Positions 16,953 to 25,260 of a stretch of DNA of 64,000 bases are shown here, piece after piece. Source of the DNA: Ramlibacter humi (lineage in GTDB: Bacteria > Pseudomonadota > Gammaproteobacteria > Burkholderiales > Burkholderiaceae_C); the NCBI RefSeq assembly GCF_004681975.1, contig NZ_SMLK01000001.1:1364001-1428000 (forward strand). Direction: 5' to 3'. Position 1 is the first letter of the stretch. Every line of letters starts with the position of its first letter. The position numbers were made by a program, and so were the translations under genes. Under the pieces are notes generated by a model that did not search any database, was not told where the DNA came from, and was given only the letters and a program-made list of their open reading frames with translations.

Positions 16953-19900
16953 TGGAAGTCCCGGCTGCGGTTGTCGCGCCCCAAACGCCCCAGCAGCGGC
17001 GTCAGGTCTTCCAGCTGCCTGGCGATCAGGTGACACACCTGGCCGCTGTCGTCGCGCTGCCAGGTGCCGTGCACGGCCAGCAGGCGCGCGTGCAGCAACT
17101 GCTCGCGCTGCTCTTCCCGCACGCCGCGCCACACGATGACGTTCACCGGCCCGGTCTCGTCTTCCAGCGTGACGAAGACGGTGCCCTTGGCCGTGCCGGG
17201 CTGCTGCCGCACGGTGACCATGCCGCAGGCCGACACTTCGCGGCCGGCGGGCAGCTCGCCCAGCTGGCGTGCATTGAGGAAAGCGCGCTTCGACAGCTTC
17301 GGCCGCAGCAGCTCCAGCGGGTGACGGCGCAGCGTCAGCCCCAGTGACTCATAGTCGAACACGACCTCTTCGCTTTCGTGCGCGGGCGCCAGTTCGATCG
17401 GCGCTTCCTGGATGGGCGCCTGCGCCATCAGCTCCGGCGCGCGGTGCCGGCCCGCGGCTTCCCACACCTGCTGGCGGCGGTGGCCGGCCAGCGACAGCAA
17501 GGCATCGCCCGCCGCCAGCGCGGACTGGTCCTGCACGTCCAGGCTCGCGCGCAGCGCCAGGTCTTCGGTGTCGGCGAAGGGGCCACGCCCCGAGCGGGCT
17601 TCGGAGATGCGGCGCGCGGCCACCTCTTTCAATCCGCCCACCAGCCGCAAGCCCAGCCGCACCGCCGGTTCGGCCATGTCGCCTTCCAGCGTGCTGTCCC
17701 AGTCGCTGAACGACACGTCGGGCGGCAGCACGCGCACGCCGTGCCGCTTGGCGTCCTGGATCAGCTGCGAAGGTCCGTAGAAGCCCATGGGCTGAGAGTT
17801 CAGCATCGCGGCCAGGAAACACGCGGGCTCGTGGCACTTGAGCCAGCTGCTTTCGTACGCCAGCAGCGCGAAGCTGTAGGCGTGGCTTTCGGGGAAGCCG
17901 TAGTCGCCGAAACCCTTGATCTGCTCGAAGATGCGGTTGGCGAATTCGTCGCTGTAGCCATTGACGCGCATGCCGCCTTTCAGGCGATCTTCGTAACGGC
18001 CCACATCGCCTTTGCGTTTCCAGGCCGCCATCGCGCGGCGCAAGCCATCGGCCTCTTCTCCCGAGAACCCCGCGCACAGCATGGAGATCGCCATCACCTG
18101 CTCCTGGAAGATCGGGATGCCCAAGGTGCGCTCCAGCGCCTTCTGCAGCCGCGGCGTACCGGTCTTCTCGTATTTCGAGCGCTCGTAGACGATCTCCAGT
18201 TCCTTTCTCTCGCGCTCCCGCGCCTTGAGGTAGGGATGCACCATGCCGCCGGTGATGGGCCCGGGCCGCACGATGGCGACTTCCACGACCAGGTCGTAGA
18301 ACTTGCGCGGCCGCAGCCGCGGCAGCATCGACATCTGCGCCCGGCTCTCGATCTGGAACACGCCCACGGTGTCGGCCCGGCAGACCATGTCGTAGGTGGC
18401 CGGGTCTTCCTTGGAAACGTCGTAGCGAGTGAACGGCGTCCCCCGCCGCAGCGACACCAGGTCGATGCACCGCCGGATGACGGTGAGCATGCCCAGCGCC
18501 AGCACGTCCACCTTCATCAGGCCCAGGTCTTCCAGGTCGTCCTTGTCCCACTGGATGACCGAGCGGTCCTTCATGCTCGCGTTTTCCACCGGCACCAGCC
18601 GGGTCAGCCGCGTCTGGGTGAGGACGAAGCCGCCCACGTGCTGCGACAGGTGGCGCGGGAAGCCGCGAAGCTGCTGCGTCAGTTCCAGCCACAGGCGCGC
18701 GCGGTGCGCGGCCAGCGGCACCCCCAGTTGCGCGGCCATCTCGCCGAGCTTGTCCGCGGCCAGCTCGTCGTCGAACCAGTAGTGGTCCTTGGCGAAGGCG
18801 TCCACCAGTTTTTCGTCGATGCCCAATGCCTTGCCCACGTCGCGGATGGCGCTGCGCGTGCGGTAGGTGATGACCACGGCCGCGATGGCGGCGCGGTGCC
18901 GGCCGTACTTGCCGTAGACGTACTGGATCACGGCCTCGCGCCGCTCGTGCTCGAAATCCACGTCGATGTCGGGCGGCTCGTTGCGGCGGTCCTTGCTGAT
19001 GAAGCGCTCCAGCAGCGGCTCGCAGATCGTCGGGTCCATCGCGGTGATGCCCAGGCAATAGCACACGACCGAGTTGGCCGCCGAGCCGCGACCCTGGCAG
19101 AGGATGTCCTTCGATCGCGCGAACTTCACGATGTCGTACACGGTGAGGAAGAACATCTCGTATTCGCACTCCTCGATGAGGGGCAGCTCCTTTTCCAGCA
19201 GCTCGTGCACCTTCTCCGGGATGCCCTTCGGCCAGCGTCGGGCCGCGCCTTCGTAGGTGAGCTGGCGCAGCTGCTGGGTGGGCGTCATGCCGCGTTCCAG
19301 GACGTCCAGCGGGTAGTGGTAGCGCACTTCCTCCAGCCTGAACGTGCAGCGCCGCGCCACTTCCAGGGTGTTGTCCAGCAGCTCGCGCGGGTGGATCTCG
19401 GCCAGGCGCTTGCGGTGGCGCAGGTGCTTCTCCGAATTGGCCTGCAAGGCCAGGCCGCAGTCGTCCACTCGCTTGCCCAGGCTCACCGCGGTGACCACGT
19501 CCTGCAACCGCTTGCGCGAGCGCGCGTGCATGTGCACGTTGCCGGCGGCCACCAGCGGCACATCGGCGCGCCGGCCGGCTTCGCGAAGGTCGGCCAGCCA
19601 CAGGTCGTCGTCCATCAGGTGCGGCAGGTGGACGGCGATCCACAAGCCTTCCCGGTACAGGCGGCGCAGTTGCGCCAGCCGCTGCACGGTGGCTTCGAGG
19701 CCGATGCGCCGGCCCTCTTCGCGCGGCGGGACGTACAGCACCTCGCAGCCTTGCAGCAGGCGCAGGTCGCTGCGGTCCCAGCCGACGTCGTAGCTGCCCT
19801 TCACCGTGGTCATGCGGGCGGCGCTGATGAATTCGCACAGGCCGCCCCACCCTTCCAGGTCGCGCGCCAGCGCCACCAGCCGCGCGTCGCCGAAATCGAA

Positions 19901-20236
19901 CTCGGCGCCGTACAGCAGCCTGAAGTCGCGCTTGCGCGGCTGGCCGGGGAAGTACTCTTCCAGCTTGTCGATGAAAGCGCGGTAGTCGTTCCACCCCGAC
20001 CAGGCCCGCACCACGCCGGCCACCGAGCATTCGTCGGTGATCGCCAGCACTTCGTAGCCCAGGTCGTAGGCCCGCCGCACCAGTTCCTGCGGGTGGGAAG
20101 CGCCGCGCTGGAAGCTGAAGTTCGACAGGCAATGCAGTTCCGCATACCGGGGCAGCAGGTCGGGGCCTTTCCCGAGGATGGGCGGCAGCTGCTCTTCGTC
20201 CAGGAACGGCTTGGACTTGAGGGATTGCTCAGGCAT
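16949..20236 (-). CDS. dnaE2: Error-prone DNA polymerase DnaE2 (ImuC)
   Basis: 1095 residues, the usual DnaE2 length. N-terminal PHP domain (YAELHCLSNFSFQRG, residues 31-45), DNA polymerase III alpha palm with PDIDVDF at 422-428, the GRGSAANS motif at 382-389, fingers and a C-terminal OB domain (VTVRQQPGTAKGTVFVTLEDE). Catalytic subunit of the SOS translesion synthesis complex, needing ImuB for clamp contact. Start overlaps the imuB stop by 8 bp; stop overlaps the following gene by 3 bp. Confidence 0.95.
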   Translation of the reverse strand: MPEQSLKSKPFLDEEQLPPILGKGPDLLPRYAELHCLSNFSFQRGASHPQELVRRAYDLGYEVLAITDECSVAGVVRAWSGWNDYRAFIDKLEEYFPGQPRKRDFRLLYGAEFDFGDARLVALARDLEGWGGLCEFISAARMTTVKGSYDVGWDRSDLRLLQGCEVLYVPPREEGRRIGLEATVQRLAQLRRLYREGLWIAVHLPHLMDDDLWLADLREAGRRADVPLVAAGNVHMHARSRKRLQDVVTAVSLGKRVDDCGLALQANSEKHLRHRKRLAEIHPRELLDNTLEVARRCTFRLEEVRYHYPLDVLERGMTPTQQLRQLTYEGAARRWPKGIPEKVHELLEKELPLIEECEYEMFFLTVYDIVKFARSKDILCQGRGSAANSVVCYCLGITAMDPTICEPLLERFISKDRRNEPPDIDVDFEHERREAVIQYVYGKYGRHRAAIAAVVITYRTRSAIRDVGKALGIDEKLVDAFAKDHYWFDDELAADKLGEMAAQLGVPLAAHRARLWLELTQQLRGFPRHLSQHVGGFVLTQTRLTRLVPVENASMKDRSVIQWDKDDLEDLGLMKVDVLALGMLTVIRRCIDLVSLRRGTPFTRYDVSKEDPATYDMVCRADTVGVFQIESRAQMSMLPRLRPRKFYDLVVEVAIVRPGPITGGMVHPYLKARERERKELEIVYERSKYEKTGTPRLQKALERTLGIPIFQEQVMAISMLCAGFSGEEADGLRRAMAAWKRKGDVGRYEDRLKGGMRVNGYSDEFANRIFEQIKGFGDYGFPESHAYSFALLAYESSWLKCHEPACFLAAMLNSQPMGFYGPSQLIQDAKRHGVRVLPPDVSFSDWDSTLEGDMAEPAVRLGLRLVGGLKEVAARRISEARSGRGPFADTEDLALRASLDVQDQSALAAGDALLSLAGHRRQQVWEAAGRHRAPELMAQAPIQEAPIELAPAHESEEVVFDYESLGLTLRRHPLELLRPKLSKRAFLNARQLGELPAGREVSACGMVTVRQQPGTAKGTVFVTLEDETGPVNVIVWRGVREEQREQLLHARLLAVHGTWQRDDSGQVCHLIARQLEDLTPLLGRLGRDNRSRDFH

Positions 20237-21512
20237 ACAGGCCCTGCAGGTACCAGTCGAACTGGTTCTTCTCCAGCTCCTGCGCCATGGAGGGCGGCCG
20301 CTCGCGGTAGATCCACACCAGCCCCGCCTGCGGGCTGCGCGCGATGAAGTAGTCGCGCAGGCTGGGGCCGGCCTCTTCCCACCATGAGGTTTCCACGCGG
20401 TACATGCGCGCCAGGCGGCGCAGCGGGCCGCCGAAGCACGGCGTCTCGCCCTGCATGCGCAGCTTCAGCGGTGCGGGCAGCAGCCAGGTGGGATAGAGCG
20501 CGTCGCTGCCGGCGGCGGGCGTGGCTTCATGGCCGCGCGCGGGCGCCCAGTGCTGCCGGCATTCGGGGCGGTGGTCCTCGTGCGCGCACGGCACCACGAT
20601 GCTGTCTTCGCCCAGCCGCACCGACAGGCGCTCCACGAATTCATGCAGCCTCTCGCCTTCCACTCGGTCCTGCGGCAGCAGGCTGGTGGTGGCGCCGCCC
20701 CAGGGCACGGTGTCCAGCGAGCGCAGGCGCAGGTGGTTGGCGGGCGCGGCCAGCGTGGCGCGGTCCAGGTGCTCGCTGACCAAGCGCCGCAGGTGCGCCA
20801 TGTCCTGCGTGGGCTGCGCGGTGCGCACCGGCAATTGCTCTTTCGATGGAAGCATCACGCCGTTCAGCCGGCGCAGGTCCAGCGTCCATTCCAGTTCCAG
20901 CGCCAGCACGCCGCGGTTGCGCGCCTGCAGCCAGTGCTGCAGCAGGCGCAGCAGGTGGCCGGCGGCCAGCATCAGCTCGGGCGCGGCCGTGGCCAGCGAC
21001 ACCAGTTCGACGTTCAAGTCGAATCCGTCGGGCAACGTTTCCCAGCGGTACTGCTCGGGGCGCTGGCCCCAGGCCGCATCGAGCGCTGCCACCAACGGCG
21101 CGCCGAATCGGCGCGCGACACCGCCCCGCGGCAGCGCGCGCAGCTGGCCCCAGGTGCGGATGCCGGTGCGCTCCAGCAAGGGCACGTGCGGCTGCGCGGC
21201 GGTGAGCAGTTCCAGCGGCAGCGCGTCGGGCAAGTCTTTCGGCACGGGCAGCGACTGCTGCTTGCAGCGAAGAAGCGCCAAGGCGACGAGCGAAGTGGGC
21301 CCCACGGCCCAAGCGGCGAAGGGCAGGTCTTCGCGGGACTTCAGCAGCAGCTGCAGCAGGCCGCGCTTGCCGCCGAAGAGGCGCAGGCTGGCGGACACCT
21401 CCAGCAGCAGCGCGCCTTCCACCCACGCCACGCGGGGCGTGAAGCGCAGGGCCCACCAGGTCCAGGCGAGGGAATCGGTTTCAAGTTTCGGTGACAAGGC
21501 GATCCAGTACAT
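20229..21512 (-). CDS. imuB: ImuB, inactive Y-family polymerase accessory protein
   Basis: 427 residues from an ATG preceded by AAAGGAG; the frame continues upstream into imuA but the ribosome site decides the start. Resembles DinB/UmuC in the palm and little-finger region (WVEGALLLEVSASLRLFGG) but lacks the acidic metal-binding residues, as in other ImuB proteins. The C-terminal part (about 330-427) is the ImuB-specific tail that contacts clamp and partners. Start lies 32 bp inside imuA. Expressed from the LexA-controlled promoter. Confidence 0.92.
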   Translation of the reverse strand: MYWIALSPKLETDSLAWTWWALRFTPRVAWVEGALLLEVSASLRLFGGKRGLLQLLLKSREDLPFAAWAVGPTSLVALALLRCKQQSLPVPKDLPDALPLELLTAAQPHVPLLERTGIRTWGQLRALPRGGVARRFGAPLVAALDAAWGQRPEQYRWETLPDGFDLNVELVSLATAAPELMLAAGHLLRLLQHWLQARNRGVLALELEWTLDLRRLNGVMLPSKEQLPVRTAQPTQDMAHLRRLVSEHLDRATLAAPANHLRLRSLDTVPWGGATTSLLPQDRVEGERLHEFVERLSVRLGEDSIVVPCAHEDHRPECRQHWAPARGHEATPAAGSDALYPTWLLPAPLKLRMQGETPCFGGPLRRLARMYRVETSWWEEAGPSLRDYFIARSPQAGLVWIYRERPPSMAQELEKNQFDWYLQGLYA

Positions 21513-22209
21513 GCGATCTCCTTTCGGGGGTGGCGGGAACGGCCGCGGGCTGCGCCTGCGGCGAACGGCGGCGCGCTTCCAGCAGCGCGCGAAGGCGCTC
21601 GGGCGCGGCGGGCAGCACGATGGCGTGGTCCACCGGCGGCCCCTTGCGCTTGACGATGCGCACCTGCATCTCCTCGACGCCTTCCACCAGCAGGCGCAGC
21701 GGCGCGGGGCTGGCCTGTCGCGCGGCCGCAGTGCCGCGCACCACGAACAGCAGCTTGCCGTGCTTGCGTGCCGCCAGGTGCAGGCGGCGCAGTTCCTGCG
21801 AGCGCACCTGCGGCAGCCAGGCCAGCACGCCCACCACGTCGGCACAGCGCAGCGCCTGCTCGGCCGCCCACAGGCGCGCGGCGGCAACGTCGGTGCGGAT
21901 CCACAGCAGGCGGTCGGCGGCCAGGCCTTGCGCGGCCAGCGCGGGACCGAACGGCGGATGCGGCGCACCCACCAGCGCGATGGGGCCGGGCTTGTCCGCG
22001 CAAGCGGAGGACAGCGCGGGCAACACCAGCTGCCACACATGCGCTTCGGGCCGCACCTGCAGCAGCTCGATCAGGCTGCCGTGCGGCCAGCCGCCGCCGG
22101 GCAACTGCTCGTCCAGCGCCGCATGGCCGCTGGGCCGCGCCGCTTCCTCGCCGGCGAGGTCGGTGACGCGCCAGACGTGGGGGACGCAAAGCTCTGCAGC
22201 GGGCTGCAT
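21481..22209 (-). CDS. imuA: ImuA, SOS mutagenesis protein
   Basis: 242 residues. RecA-superfamily-like ImuA: GHAALDEQLPGGGWPHGSLIELLQ near residue 35-60 corresponds to the region before the degenerate ATP site, followed by LVGAPHPPFGPALAAQGL and DVVGVLAWLPQVRSQELRRL. Start chosen at the ATG downstream of the LexA box; the longer upstream frame would place the operator inside the coding region. No good Shine-Dalgarno (upstream is pyrimidine-rich), and the leader would be about 35 nt. First gene of imuA-imuB-dnaE2-2H phosphoesterase. Confidence 0.9.
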   Translation of the reverse strand: MQPAAELCVPHVWRVTDLAGEEAARPSGHAALDEQLPGGGWPHGSLIELLQVRPEAHVWQLVLPALSSACADKPGPIALVGAPHPPFGPALAAQGLAADRLLWIRTDVAAARLWAAEQALRCADVVGVLAWLPQVRSQELRRLHLAARKHGKLLFVVRGTAAARQASPAPLRLLVEGVEEMQVRIVKRKGPPVDHAIVLPAAPERLRALLEARRRSPQAQPAAVPATPERRSHVLDRLVTET

Positions 22210-22246
22210 GGAGGTGGAGGAAGGAGGATTGGGGGAAGCGGCGAAA

Positions 22247-22266
22247 TACTGATCATTTATACAGTA
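22247..22266 (-). promoter_or_regulatory. LexA (SOS) box of the imuA operon
   Basis: On the minus strand TACTGTATAAATGATCAGTA, matching the gammaproteobacterial/betaproteobacterial LexA consensus TACTGT-N8-ACAGTA at all but one arm base. TATAAAT inside it can serve as -10, so LexA would block polymerase directly. The imuA ATG is 38 nt downstream. Confidence 0.88.
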
Positions 22267-22407
22267 AACTGCTTTCTCCGCACGAGGCAAAAAACCGCGT
22301 CCGGGCTTTGCCATTTCCACTTCGCCACGCGCCCCGGCACGCAGCCGGTGCGTGTGGCATTCTTTTTTGGCCTTGCGCATGCCCGTCCTGGGTTGGCACA
22401 AAAGAGT

Positions 22408-22449
22408 TTCTCATTATTGACATTTCAATGAAAATGAACAAAATGAGAA
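22408..22449 (+). promoter_or_regulatory. Promoter/operator of the toxin-antitoxin operon
   Basis: Inverted repeat TTCTCATT (22408-22415) and AATGAGAA (22442-22449) flanks TTGACA (22417-22422) and a weak -10 CAAAAT (22439-22444). An inner CATTTCAATG dyad is centred between them. The region is much AT-richer than its surroundings. Autorepression by the HTH antitoxin fits this layout. Confidence 0.55.
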
Positions 22450-22452
22450 GCA

Positions 22453-22920
22453 ATGCCAGCCGCCGCCCCACCTCTGCCTGAACCGGCTGCCCAGCACCTG
22501 GCGCAGCTGGGTGAACAGCTGCGCCAGGCCCGCAAGCGGCAGCAGGTGACCGCCGCCGCGGCGGCAGAAGCGGCGGGCATGTCGCGCGTCACCCTGCACC
22601 GCATCGAAAAAGGCGAGACCAGCGTCACGGTCGGCGCCTGGCTCGCCGCCGCGCAGGCACTGGGCCTGGAGCTTTCGCTGGCCGACCCGGCGCAGCCCGC
22701 CGCGCAGCCGCTGCCCGACAGGATCAGGCTGGCCGACTACCCGCAGCTGAAGCAGCTGGCGTGGCAGTTGCCCGGCGTGGAGGAACTCACGCCGCAGGAA
22801 GCGCTGTCGCTGTACGAGCGCAACTGGCGCCACGTGGATGGCCAGTCGCTCACGATGAAAGAGATCGCGCTGGTCAACGCGCTGGCCACCACCATCGGCG
22901 GGGGACGCCCGCTTGTTTGA
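22453..22920 (+). CDS. XRE-family helix-turn-helix antitoxin
   Basis: 155 residues. HTH_XRE domain at about 12-70 (LGEQLRQARKRQQVTAAAAAEAAGMS, then VTLHRIEKGETSVTVGAWLAAAQALGL). The C-terminal half (about 75-155) lacks DNA-binding features and probably binds the toxin. The gene overlaps the AbiEii-like toxin gene by 8 bp, and its promoter is embedded in inverted repeats, both typical for self-regulated toxin-antitoxin pairs. Function as antitoxin is inferred from context. Confidence 0.8.
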   Translation: MPAAAPPLPEPAAQHLAQLGEQLRQARKRQQVTAAAAAEAAGMSRVTLHRIEKGETSVTVGAWLAAAQALGLELSLADPAQPAAQPLPDRIRLADYPQLKQLAWQLPGVEELTPQEALSLYERNWRHVDGQSLTMKEIALVNALATTIGGGRPLV

Positions 22921-23620
22921 GCGCGCGCACCACCGCGACGTGGCGCTCGTGCTGCAGGCGCTGTCGCCGCAGGTGCTGGCGCAGCACCGCTGCTGGTTCG
23001 GCGGCGGCACGGCGATGGCGCTGCGCTACGGCGAGTACCGCGAGTCGGTGGACATCGACTTCCTGGTGGCGGACGGGCCTTCTTACGGGCAGCTGCGCAA
23101 GTTGCTGGACAGCCCCGCGGGCCTGGCGCCGCTGGTGCGCGAAGGCTTGTCGCTGGAACTCGCGCGCGACGTCGTGGCCGATCGCTACGGCATCCGCACG
23201 CTGGTGCGCGGCGGCGCCAGCACGATCAAGTTCGAGATCGTCCACGAAGGCCGCATCGAACTCGACGCACCGGGAACTGCCGACGCGGTCTGCGGCATCG
23301 CCACCCTCACGCCGCTGGACCTGGCCGCCGAGAAGCTGCTGGCCAACGCCGACCGCTGGCGCGACGACGCGGTGTTCAGCCGCGACCTGATCGACCTCGC
23401 GATGATGCAGGCCCCTGCGGCGCTGCTGCGCCAGGCGCGCGCGAAGGCCGAGCGGGCGTATGGCTACACCGATGCCGCCGCCTCGGTCACCAAAGCCATC
23501 GCGATGCTGCGCGATCGGACGCACCGCCTGGACGAATGCATGCGCGCCATGCAGATCGCCACGGTCACCCCCGCGCAGCTGTGGCAACGCATCCGCCGGC
23601 TGGAGAAAACGTTCGGATGA
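22913..23620 (+). CDS. AbiEii/AbiGii-family nucleotidyltransferase toxin
   Basis: 235 residues from a TTG start (TTGTTTGAGCGC) that overlaps the antitoxin end by 8 bp. Nucleotidyltransferase fold: FGGGTAMALRYGEYRESVDIDF contains the conserved GG(G)T and the DxD metal-binding pair (VDIDF), then IKFEIV and TPLDLAAEKLLANADRW typical of AbiEii (DUF1814). Related type IV toxins such as MenT/AbiEii add nucleotides to tRNA or otherwise stop growth. Stop overlaps the start of the DNA glycosylase gene (ATGA), so three genes are co-transcribed. Confidence 0.85.
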   Translation: MFERAHHRDVALVLQALSPQVLAQHRCWFGGGTAMALRYGEYRESVDIDFLVADGPSYGQLRKLLDSPAGLAPLVREGLSLELARDVVADRYGIRTLVRGGASTIKFEIVHEGRIELDAPGTADAVCGIATLTPLDLAAEKLLANADRWRDDAVFSRDLIDLAMMQAPAALLRQARAKAERAYGYTDAAASVTKAIAMLRDRTHRLDECMRAMQIATVTPAQLWQRIRRLEKTFG

Positions 23621-24180
23621 CCCGGCCGCTGGTTCCCGCCGACTTCGAAGGCGATTCGCACGTGGTCGCGCACGCGCTCATCGGCTGCACGCTGCTGGTG
23701 GATGGCGTGGGCGGCCGCATCGTGGAGACGGAGGCGTACGACCGCTACGACCCTGCTTCGCACACCTTCTCGGGGCTGACGCCGCGCAACGCGTCGATGT
23801 TCGGCCCGCCGGGACGCGCGTACGTGTACCGCTCGTACGGCATCCACTGGTGCCTGAATTTCGTCTGCCGCGAGGAAGGCCACGGTGCCGGGGTGCTGAT
23901 CCGCGCCATCGAACCCACGCACGGGCTGGACACCATGCGCGAGAGGCGCGGCGTGCACGACGCGCGGCTGCTGTGCTCGGGGCCGGGGCGCGTGGGCCAG
24001 GCGCTGGGCATCACGCACGACCTGAACGGCCACCGGCTGGACCGCAAGCCGTTCAAGGTGCTGGCCGCGGCGCATGCGGTGCACGTGGTGGAGGGACCGC
24101 GCATCGGCATCACGAAGGCGATCGACGTGCCGTGGCGGTTCGGGGAAGCAGGGTCGAAGTTCGTGAGCCGCAAGTTCTAG
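23617..24180 (+). CDS. mpg: DNA-3-methyladenine glycosylase (Mpg/AAG family)
   Basis: 187 residues. Removes 3-methyladenine and other alkylated purines. Motifs of the Pur_DNA_glyco family: IVETEAYDRYDPASHTF with the catalytic Glu, GPPGRAYVYRSYGIHWCLNFV, VLIRAIEP and LCSGPGRVGQALGI. Start ATG overlaps the toxin stop by 4 bp; the longer upstream frame lies inside the toxin gene. Coupling of a base-excision repair enzyme to a toxin-antitoxin operon is notable; whether it is functional or accidental is unknown. Confidence 0.9.
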   Translation: MTRPLVPADFEGDSHVVAHALIGCTLLVDGVGGRIVETEAYDRYDPASHTFSGLTPRNASMFGPPGRAYVYRSYGIHWCLNFVCREEGHGAGVLIRAIEPTHGLDTMRERRGVHDARLLCSGPGRVGQALGITHDLNGHRLDRKPFKVLAAAHAVHVVEGPRIGITKAIDVPWRFGEAGSKFVSRKF

Positions 24181-24198
24181 CCGCGTATCATTTGACGC

Positions 24199-24279
24199 AT
24201 GAACGCCCGTCACCTGTCCATCGCGCCTCCTTCGCGCGGTGCCGGCGCCCCGCCTCCCCCGGCGGCCGCGCTGCGCTGA
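24199..24279 (+). CDS. Candidate 26-residue leader peptide with polyproline run
   Basis: A short frame, MNARHLSIAPPSRG then AGAPPPPAAALR, starts 7 nt after a -10-like TATCAT (24186-24191) and ends 99 bp before the EamA transporter gene. Four consecutive prolines are a known ribosome-slowing signal. A strong hairpin follows at 24299-24344. Layout resembles attenuation by a leader peptide. No ribosome site is needed if the transcript is nearly leaderless. Translation is not proven. Confidence 0.4.
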   Translation: MNARHLSIAPPSRGAGAPPPPAAALR

Positions 24280-24298
24280 CTCTCGTCGGCAACCCGTA

Positions 24299-24344
24299 GC
24301 TCCCGCCTGACCCGGCCACGCCGGCGGCGTGCACGCGCGGGAGC
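24299..24344 (+). other. Leader hairpin before the EamA gene
   Basis: GCTCCCGC (24299-24306) pairs with GCGGGAGC (24337-24344); an inner stem CACGCC/GGCGTG (24317-24322 with 24326-24331) lies inside. No U-run follows, so it is more likely a regulatory fold than a plain terminator. Confidence 0.4.
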
Positions 24345-24378
24345 ACCGCGTTCATTCCCGATTTCGACAGGTGTCTCC

Positions 24379-25260
24379 ATGAAACTGGCCTCGATGGCCC
24401 GGACCGCTTTCGGTCCCACGGCGTGGTTCGTCCTGCTGTGGAGCAGCGGCGCTCTCTTCGCCAAGGCTGGGCTGGCTTCCGCCAGCCCCTTCGCCTTTCT
24501 CTCGCTTCGTTTCGCCCTCGCTTTCGCCGTGCTCGTCGCGCTGGGCCTGGCGCGCGGCCGCTTGCGACCCGCCCCGGGCACGGCACCGCTCGCGGCCGGC
24601 GCCGGCGCACTGATGATCGGTGGCTACTCCATCGCCTACCTGCTGGCGCTGGACGCGGGCCTCACGCCCGGCGTGCTGGCCACCACGCTGGGCGTGCAGC
24701 CGGTGCTGACGCTGCTGTGGGTGGAGCGCGGCTTTCCGCTGCGCAGGCTCGCGGGGCTGGCGCTTTCGCTCGGCGGCCTGGTGCTGGTGGTGTACGACAG
24801 CCTGGTGCTGTCGCGCATGCCGGCCGCGGGCATCGCGTTCGCGCTCGCCGCGCTGGCGTGCGTGACTGCGGGTTCCATCCTGCAGAAGCGGCTGCAGCAA
24901 GCACCGCTGGACGTGCTGCCGGTGCAGTACGCCGTGAGCCTGTCGATGTGCGCCGCGTTCCTGCCGTGGCAGCCGGTGCATGTCGCCTGGGACACGAATC
25001 TGGTGGTGTGCGTGCTGTGGCTGGGCCTGGTGATCTCGGTGGGGGCGACGCTGCTGCTCTATCGCCTGATCCGGTCGGGCGACCTGGTGAACGTCACCAG
25101 CCTGTTCTACCTGGTGCCCGCGGGCACCGCGGTGCTGGACTGGCTGGTGTTCGGCCACCGGCTGGCGCCGCTGGCGATGGCAGGCATGGCCGCCATCGCG
25201 GGCGGCCTGGTGCTGGTGTTCCGGCCGGCGAGGCCGGCGGCGCTCAGCGCGAGCGGTTGA
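24379..25260 (+). CDS. EamA/DMT-superfamily transporter
   Basis: 293 residues, ten predicted membrane helices in two EamA repeats (first helix FGPTAWFVLLWSSGALFAKAG, last MAGMAAIAGGLVLVF). The DMT family exports amino acids, nucleobases or other small metabolites. Preceded by a candidate leader peptide and hairpin, which would fit an exporter controlled by its substrate. Convergent with the next gene, overlapping it by 17 bp. Substrate not identifiable. Confidence 0.85.
   Translation: MKLASMARTAFGPTAWFVLLWSSGALFAKAGLASASPFAFLSLRFALAFAVLVALGLARGRLRPAPGTAPLAAGAGALMIGGYSIAYLLALDAGLTPGVLATTLGVQPVLTLLWVERGFPLRRLAGLALSLGGLVLVVYDSLVLSRMPAAGIAFALAALACVTAGSILQKRLQQAPLDVLPVQYAVSLSMCAAFLPWQPVHVAWDTNLVVCVLWLGLVISVGATLLLYRLIRSGDLVNVTSLFYLVPAGTAVLDWLVFGHRLAPLAMAGMAAIAGGLVLVFRPARPAALSASG

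Noticed and set aside
17378-20347. 989-codon plus-strand frame opposite dnaE2
   Set aside because: It is the mirror of the DnaE2 coding region, rich in His, Arg and Gln, with no motif and no ribosome site.
22071-22256. 61-codon minus-strand frame (start MISISPLPP) between the LexA box and imuA
   Set aside because: Different frame from imuA, overlaps the imuA 5' end, and is only Pro/Ser low-complexity sequence.
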